Shown here one piece after another: positions 58,297 through 64,000 of a stretch of 64,000 nucleotides of DNA. Source of the DNA: Gadus chalcogrammus (taxonomy: Eukaryota; Chordata; Actinopteri; Gadiformes; Gadidae). A program made the position numbers and the translations under genes. Below the pieces are notes generated by a model. That model was not told the origin of the DNA. It searched no databases and was given only the letters and a program-made list of their open reading frames with translations. The stretch is from contig NC_079414.1 in NCBI RefSeq assembly GCF_026213295.1, positions 310,001 through 374,000 on the forward strand, read 5' to 3'. Numbering within the stretch: the first letter of the stretch is position 1; every line of letters starts with the position of its first letter.

Positions 58297-59104
58297 TAGG
58301 GGTTTACGATTTAAACGGTATAGAAAGTACACCGATGTGAATTTGCGTTACGGTATGGATTTTGACGTTACAATGAGACCGGTGTGACCGGCAGACAGTG
58401 TTGTGTGTAACATGTAATAAAGTAAGTAACGCAGGGCTCCAGACTAACTTTTTTCACTAGGAGCACTGAGGCCCCTAACAGAACATTTAAGGGGCACACA
58501 CCGTAAATCAACATGCCAATGTGATTTTCTCCTTTTCACTGTATTTCTAATAAATATTTTGATAATAAATGCAGGAATTACAATTTGGGGTTTCAAATTC
58601 AGTGTCACATTTTATTGTGATTCTCATCTATACCATTTGTGTCCACGTGTGCGCGCATGCGTTCGACAAGCACGGAAGCGAATATGTTTCACCGGAGTGC
58701 GCCCGCTTGTCATGCAGCTTGACGGGACGGTGCGCCTCCTCTCTGCAGGCTCACCTCTCCATTGAGAATGCAGCAGGCGTGACAAACGCCTCCCGTGTGA
58801 AAAGCCCTTTAAGGCACATGGTGAACCGCACAATTTGGATGAAACGGGTGAAAAATAATGTACTGTGTCGGACACGGGTTGTGGTCGGACGCCTGAACAG
58901 CGCGATTTTTTTTTTTGCGATTGCGAGCGAGACTTCTCCAGTGCTGGATATGTTATTCACGAGCGGAGGAGTCAACTAAAACTGTCAACAGTGGATGATG
59001 TGCTTTTTTTGCACAGCAAACTAAAGCACTACGACAAACACCAGATGGTGTTATTCCCCGGCGTTCCATCTAATGTGTCTAATTTTGCAGGTCGGGCGTC
59101 TATG

Positions 59105-59296
59105 TCAATTTATAGCGGGTCGGGTGCTGAATGTAATTCGCGCTACCATCGGAACACGGTTCGGATGCGGTTTTAAGTATTGTGGGTAGGGGCGAGTGCG
59201 GGTTTGCAAAATAAGACCGGTGCAGGACGCTGACACTGGCACACTAGCCGCAGGTCGGAAGAACAAGTCAATAGTTTGCGAATTGTTCAAACACAC
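59105..59296 (-). pseudogene. ZNF862-like transposase C, N-terminal remnant
   Basis: The minus-strand frame contains QTIDLFFRPAASVPVSAS, matching the start of copy B (RTIDSFYRPAALAASSVPV). The frame then runs into unrelated sequence. The zinc finger and catalytic exons were not found in copy C, so it is a deletion derivative. The region 58600-58980 corresponds to 23400-23530 of copy B. Confidence 0.6.
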
Positions 59297-59405
59297 GTAG
59301 CAGGTTGTAAAATCTTTCTCCTACTCCCAGAGACATTTAAGCACGCTCAACATTTAATCTCTAGGAACCTCCCCCTCCACACATTAGCCACTAACAGTGG
59401 CCATT

Positions 59406-59925
59406 TAGCCTGGCGATGTCATACTCATAATTCTAGTCAGAATATGAGTCTGAGACCGAACCATTGGGCTGTGATTATAGGGCGGAACCAGGAAGGAAAA
59501 TGCCTCTTCGCTCAATTGGATAGACCTAAAACCAATCAGAGCAACGTAGTATGTGACGTATGTTGTGCGAAGCACAGCTATTCTCAAACTAACTCAACTG
59601 AGCGCACGTTCGAAGAAGTAGAAAAAGAAGATGGACATAAACGATTTATGCCTGTTTTGTAAAAATAATTTAAGGATACACGGACAAATTGGCAACACGT
59701 GAGCATTTTTGGGAAAAAAATTAAAAGCGCTGAGCGCTCTTTGGTGATGTGGTTGATTACGTTAATGTGTATCATCTGTCCATCAACGTATAAAGCCCGC
59801 CCTTACAATTTGATTGGTCAGATCACTTTTTGATCTGACCTAATACCTCCCAACGAGCTCAATTCCAGACTGAATCTCCCAGACCAAATATTTTGTGAGC
59901 GGAGTTCAGGCTGGTATCCAGGCTA
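59406..59925. mobile_element. Small hAT in copy C
   Basis: The ends TAGCCTGGCGATGTCATA and GGCTGGTATCCAGGCTA are inverse-related, and GTGGCCATT is repeated on both sides (59397-59405, 59926-59934), an 8-bp duplication plus one shared base. Paired TTGATTGGTCAGATCA-type hairpin sequence is at 59810-59840. No coding. Confidence 0.85.
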
Positions 59926-60196
59926 GTGGCCATTACCTATCCTTCTCACACTCATTGGTAGTGGTGTGACGATACACTCAGCTCACAAGACGAGACGAGA
60001 CACGATATTCGGTTCGTGAGAACGAGACGAGACGAGATTTTAAGAAAACTACAATGCAGGCATGAAAATCACTCACCTTTCGGCGAAATTCGCCGTTTTG
60101 AAACCAAAATAGGTGACCTCCATGAATCGTGTAGATTCAATGAAAAAATATTTGGGGGGGGGGGGGTAGGTTCAGAGGCCGGCCAGTTTATAGTCC

Positions 60197-60545
60197 TCCG
60201 TAAAGTGCTGTACTTAGACACGGAGAGCCTGTCGGAGAACCTCTCCGTAGTTTACGTGCGCATCCAATATTTTTTTAACCATCAGTCGTCGCACCAGAGA
60301 CGGTAAGGGCTGTGATTGGTCCTCTAACAAAATCATTTCCGGAAACGCTACTCGGTTTGACTTTGGACCTTATTTACTTTGTACGTTGTTTACTTTGCAC
60401 GGGACCAATAAAATACCAAATAGGATTTTTAAAAGTTTTGGAAGTTTATTTACAAAACTATTTACAAATATTTTGTTGTCAACATATAAGATCGATCGGG
60501 CGGAGAATTGCAATGCGCATCCGACATCCCGACGGAGAACTTTGA
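60197..60545 (-). repeat. hAT-Ac fragment related to 848-9784
   Basis: AAAGTGCTGTACTTAGACAC, AGCCTGTCGGAGAACCTCTC, GGGCTGTGATTGG, CTCGGTTTGACTT and AATTGCAATGCGCATCCGAC match, in order, 1119-1215 and 8876-9550. It lacks both the DIRS-like block and the LINE fragment, so it serves as an empty-site reference for these two insertions. Confidence 0.75.
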
Positions 60546-60679
60546 ATGCGGCGCGTCGTTAGACCTGGGCATTCGAGGCTATAGCCCCGGATCTTTTGGG
60601 AATAGCCCCGGGTCGCTGTGCCGTAAAAAAAACATAATGCTGAAAATAGCCCCGTTGAGTTTACTTCTTTGTGATTGAA

Positions 60680-61932
60680 TTACCAGCAGCCACAGATGTT
60701 GCGAGTGAAAACCGCAAAATCCTGCCGTGTCCATGTATGAGCAGATTTAGAATAATTTGTTGCAAATTCAACGTCGGTATTCTTTCTTCTCTATGCATAG
60801 TGCATCTCGTCGATATTGCTGTTTCGTGCTGCCAGCCTTTTAGTAAGATCAGAGACTGTTGAGAAGGACAGTACCAAAATATCTTTGGTAAGATGGATAT
60901 AAGAGAGACCCGCAGTGAATTCAACCCGGTCCACTTGACATCGGGTAGGTGCATGACAGTGGTACCGTAAAACGTCAATAGCCCGGGCTATTATTTGTTT
61001 TCTATCACTGAACTTTCGAACAAAACTCTTGCTCAGCAACGATGGGAAATAGCCTACTATCAAATGCATTATTTAAACCAGTATGAATATTACCGTAGGC
61101 CTACATGTTTACCAGGCAGTTGAATAACGCCTGCACACACACACAGGCACGCACGCACGCACACGCAGAGTGGTAATCGGGAGAGTTGGGAGAATTCCCT
61201 GTGGCCCGTTAACGTAATCGGGGGGCGCCGGGTCAACGTCGCAACCAATTCGATTTTGTCTAGAGGGGAGTAACTGAGCGCCCCCTCCCGAAGTGGTACA
61301 GCCCAGGTCGGCCTTGAACTGCGATTGGTCAGAAAGACGTAACAGCTAATGACAACATTGAACTCTCATGCAGGCTCGAACAGAGTGACACACAAACACA
61401 CACACGCACACACATAGTTTTTCACCCACTCGGTATCCAGCTTGTTCCACGCTTAAAGCACCCAGGCTACTATGCGGCGAGCTGGGGCTCTCATGTTCTC
61501 CCCTGCTGTGTATTCCTATTCCGCATCCCCTGCCATCCAGTTGTCATACGATTCATGCCGACTGGTTTTGAACGGCTGATTCCATGGATGTACTTTGCGT
61601 GTGCCGTGTTTTCCCGCCGATGTGGCGAAGCTGTATGGTTATGCTGTTGAGAGCTTAAATAAATGCACTATATAAGTTGACTAGGAACAATTATTGAAGT
61701 TTAACATTTTGTTCAGCACATTTGACAACTGACAGATGCAATATTGTAGCCAGTGAAAATCGCAAAATTCTGACTTGTACTTTAATGGGCAAATTTAGAA
61801 TCATTAGTTGCAAAATGTTGCAAATTTGATTTTCTATGCAAAGCCCATCATGTCGATATTGCTGTTAAGTGCTGCTCTAGTTTGCACTGATTCAGGAGAC
61901 CCGCAGTGAATTCAACCCGGTCCACTTGACAT
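60680..61932 (+). repeat. Direct repeat pair, ~250 bp and ~200 bp
   Basis: 60680-60945 and 61728-61932 share GTGAAAA(C/T)CGCAAAAT, GCA(G/A)ATTTAGAAT, GTCGATATTGCTGTT and the 20 bases from GAGACCCGCAGTGAATTCAA, continuing CCCGGTCCACTTGACATC. They lie about 1 kb apart in one element. They may be two diverged exons or a tandem duplication. Confidence 0.75.
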
Positions 61933-62469
61933 CTAGGCGCATGAGTGTTTATTTGGCTACAGGCTTTTCTAATGTCTCATTTTGGCTGCTGTATGTGGTG
62001 CACTTTCCTATCACATAACGTAAACATTAACCTATTCAGTAGGCCTGCCTCGACGTGAGTCAGACATGACGATTTGTCTTTCCTTTACTTCTCAAACTAC
62101 GTGACAATTGCATGTTCATCAGCCCGATTTTCAAATTTCCTCGGGGGAGAAACCCCCAAACCCCCGTTTTAAAAGGACTCTTCTGGGCTACAGCCCCGGA
62201 TGTTTTCAATATAGCGACGCTCTTCTCCATAGTCTGTCTTCCACTCGTCACCCAGCGGTGCGTACCGTTCAGACAACACGAATCTCAGATATTCCACCAC
62301 GATTTAACATGTCACACTGTCGGAAGACTGGCCACACTATAAGATTCACGTTTTGCAAGATATTTAGACCCTATATTGGACCCCCCTAGAGGGATAATAT
62401 CCTTCTCACCTTTTTCACCCCTGACCCGTTTTCATGCCTGACAATGACAAAATATATGACTGGAACAAC

Positions 62470-63434
62470 ACTTTTATTTAACCGAGTTGCACATGCATTT
62501 TGAAATGTTTTATTATAACTCTTTACATGCATTAAATTGAAACTAAAATGTATAAAAGTTTAAGTACAATAAATTAAATTAAATAATTCTATTTTTTTCA
62601 AGTGCGAACAATATTATCTGCAAAACCAAATCAAAGTTCTACTCCGTCAATACAGAGTGCAAATAGTGCAAACAGAGTCTGACCAAGTATGTCACTGACA
62701 ACTTGGTATTGTCCGTGTCTTATCAGTCACTCTACTGCCATTCATAATTTCCGCCGGGTACCCAAAATGCTGCCAAACAAATGATTTAAAAGTGGCGGGG
62801 GCATCTTCGACGGTAATACGGGTATTTTTCGACGTCATACTGACTGCCTATGGCTGCTTCCCCTGCTTCCCCTCCTTCTCCTCCTCTTCTTCTTTTCCTT
62901 CTCCTTCGTTAGGTTCTGGCTTTTATTTAACCAAGTGGCGCATGTATTTTGAAATGTTTTATTATAACTCTTTACATGCATGAAATTGAAACTAAAACTA
63001 AAATTTATAAAAGTTAAATTAAAATAAATTAAATTAAATAATTCTCTTTTTTTCAATTGCAAACAATATTATGTGCAAAACCAAATCAAAGTACCCAAAA
63101 TGTACTTTGATTAAAGGTATTCGTTTTCGCGGTTATTCAGCCTCTTCTTCTCCTCCGGAAAAACACGACCGCATTGCATTGTGGTATACGGGAGTAACAT
63201 GTAGGCTACATCGTATGTACACTCAAATTTTGGGTATTTTAAGTGCACTATATAGTGCATGAAATTAACCACTGAGAATTCGAACACCACTACAAAATGG
63301 CGAGCACCCTAAATAGTACACTATATCCGTGATAGGGAAAGATTTCGAACACAGTTTATGGCTGCTTTCGATGCTTCCCCTGCTTCCCCTCCTTCTCCTC
63401 ATCTTCTTTTCCTTCTCCTTCTTTAGGTTCTGGC
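62470..63434 (+). repeat. Tandem duplication, ~450-510 bp units
   Basis: TTTTATTTAACC(G/A)AGT, GAAATGTTTTATTATAACTC and TTTACATGCAT(T/G)AAATTG occur at 62470 and 62922. Both copies end in a pyrimidine-rich block, CTTCCCCTGCTTCCCCTCC...TTAGGTTCTGG (62850-62920 and 63365-63434). It is non-coding. Confidence 0.8.
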
Positions 63435-64000
63435 AGGCTAGATGTAGCAAAGGCGCATTACTGCCCCCACAGGCGACAAATAGAAGTTTGGATAAATCAC
63501 AAATCTCACGAGACTTAACGCGACGGGTAATATTGTCGAGTTTAATCTCGCGAGATCTCGTGGCACCCCTACCATTTAACGTTTAAAAATCAAAAAGGGC
63601 AAATTTACAGGTGCGACCAGATGTCAAATTTAGACGCACGTTCTCACATTTTGGCTGAAAAATGCGACCATGCAGTCTGGAGCCCTGTAACGCATTAATA
63701 CAGTAACATAACTACTTTTTCATGTAAAAAGTAAAGTTACGCGGCACTACTGAAAATATGGTAACGAAACGTAGTTCCTTTTTTCAATGCTTCTTTTCCC
63801 AGGGACAGATTCAACAGTGATACTGTCTTCTCAGGCTGTATGCTATTGAGCAGGCACGCAGGCGCGCTTGCTTCGTGCCTGCGTGCTTGTGCAATACTCC
63901 CTTCACAAGCTCTTATTCCACACCGTACGAGACAGACGCTGGTAGCGTCAAGCTGTCTCTGCATCTCAGACATCGCTTCCGCAGGCATTTTCCAAAGTCA

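Larger units (their letters stand above)
60057..62440. mobile_element. DNA transposon with CAGGCATGAAAA ends and 6-bp TSD
   Basis: The ends CAGGCATGAAAATC and CGTTTTCATGCCTG are inverse copies. ACAATG is duplicated at 60051-60056 and 62441-62446, a 6-bp duplication, suggesting a hAT subgroup with short duplications. Inside are a hAT-Ac fragment (60197-60545), paired segments at 60680 and 61728, and a (CA)n-like run near 61130-61165. No transposase was recognised. Confidence 0.75.
59959..63571. mobile_element. hAT-like element in copy C (borders tentative)
   Basis: The left TAGTGGTGTGACGATACAC and right TCTCGTGGCACCCCTA resemble each other as inverse copies, both continuing into GAGACGAGAC/ATCTCGCGAGAT-like sequence. 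The flanking octamers do not match. It holds the 60057-62440 element and a direct duplication at 62470-63434. Confidence 0.5.
58432..63687 (-). mobile_element. ZNF862-like hAT, copy C, 5-bp TSD
   Basis: The ends CAGGGCTCCAGACTAACTTT and GCAGTCTGGAGCCCTG match copies A and B. The flanks are TAACG (58427-58431) and TAACG (63688-63692), a 5-bp duplication. Shared inner sequence with copy B includes CACGTGTGCGCGCATGCGTT (near 58646 and 23402) and CGTGTGAAAAGCCCTTTA. It lost most of its transposase and gained further hATs. Confidence 0.88.
58297..64000 (+). mobile_element. Second outer hAT (X2), right end outside window
   Basis: It begins TAGGGGTTTACGATTTAAAC and continues GGTATAGAAAGTACACC, GTGAATTTGCG, TTTTGACGTTAC and GCAGACAGTGTTG, colinear with X1 at 675-790. 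After the nested hAT (58432-63687) it resumes with TAACGCATTAATACAGTAAC and CCCAGGGACAGATT, matching X1 at 797-840 and 9846 onward. The same family was therefore hit twice by unrelated hATs. Confidence 0.8.

Noticed and set aside
59360..59700. Possible exon (128-codon + strand frame 59276-59662)
   Set aside because: Half of it lies in a small hAT with exact duplications (59406-59925). No conserved motif is visible.

Overview
The window reads as a teleost fish genome fragment. It holds one host gene and otherwise almost only transposable elements (TEs). The host gene is bptf, the large subunit of the NURF chromatin remodeller. Four consecutive + strand exons (14404-14533, 14909-15044, 15253-15573, 15783-17634) have consistent splice phases and GT/AG borders. 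I could not find the preceding or the following exon, so most of the window is probably bptf intron, at least 46 kb on the 3' side. The element mix (hAT-Ac, ZNF862-like hAT, DIRS, L2 and L1 LINEs, pogo, piggyBac, PIF/Harbinger and many small hAT derivatives) is typical of ray-finned fish. The species cannot be named from sequence alone.

Layout. 1-674: end of a hAT element plus a dispersed repeat. 675-13660: one small hAT element swollen to 13 kb by nested insertions. It contains a second hAT (848-9784), which contains a degenerate DIRS-like element (about 1226-8864), which contains a ZNF862-like hAT (to 7621), which contains a small hAT (5197-6057). A piggyBac-like element (10142-11500) and a TTAA fold-back element (11630-13516) are further insertions. 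14404-17634: bptf. 18043-19639: a hAT pair. About 19850-34310: one L1-clade LINE on the minus strand, split by four independently datable insertions. 34310-35125: ~190-bp repeat 'R' with a small hAT. 35422-37794: a pogo/Tigger element. 38271-43023: a hAT containing an L2-type LINE that itself contains a TTAA fold-back element. 43274-46598: nested hATs. 46599-54489: two inverted copies of a truncated GTF2IRD2/ZBED9-type hAT, plus R repeats and further hATs. 54490-56130: hAT and TTAA element. 56131-58296: largely unannotated. 58297-64000: a second copy of the 675 element, again filled by nested hATs.

Many insertion borders were fixed to the base by matching terminal inverted repeats (TIRs) and target-site duplications (TSDs), so the relative order of insertions can be read directly. 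No TE coding region appears intact; all show stops, frameshifts, deletions or lost catalytic residues. I found no tRNA, rRNA, CRISPR or bacterial-style features.

The most interesting points are: (1) an intron-bearing and a partly intronless copy of the same transposase, with loss confined to the 3' part; (2) reuse of the same 8-bp target CTCTAGGG by four hAT insertions, three of them in repeat R; (3) two perfect adjacent palindromes at 27733-27851; (4) two identically truncated hAT copies in inverted orientation; and (5) the depth of nesting beside and inside a dosage-sensitive chromatin gene.
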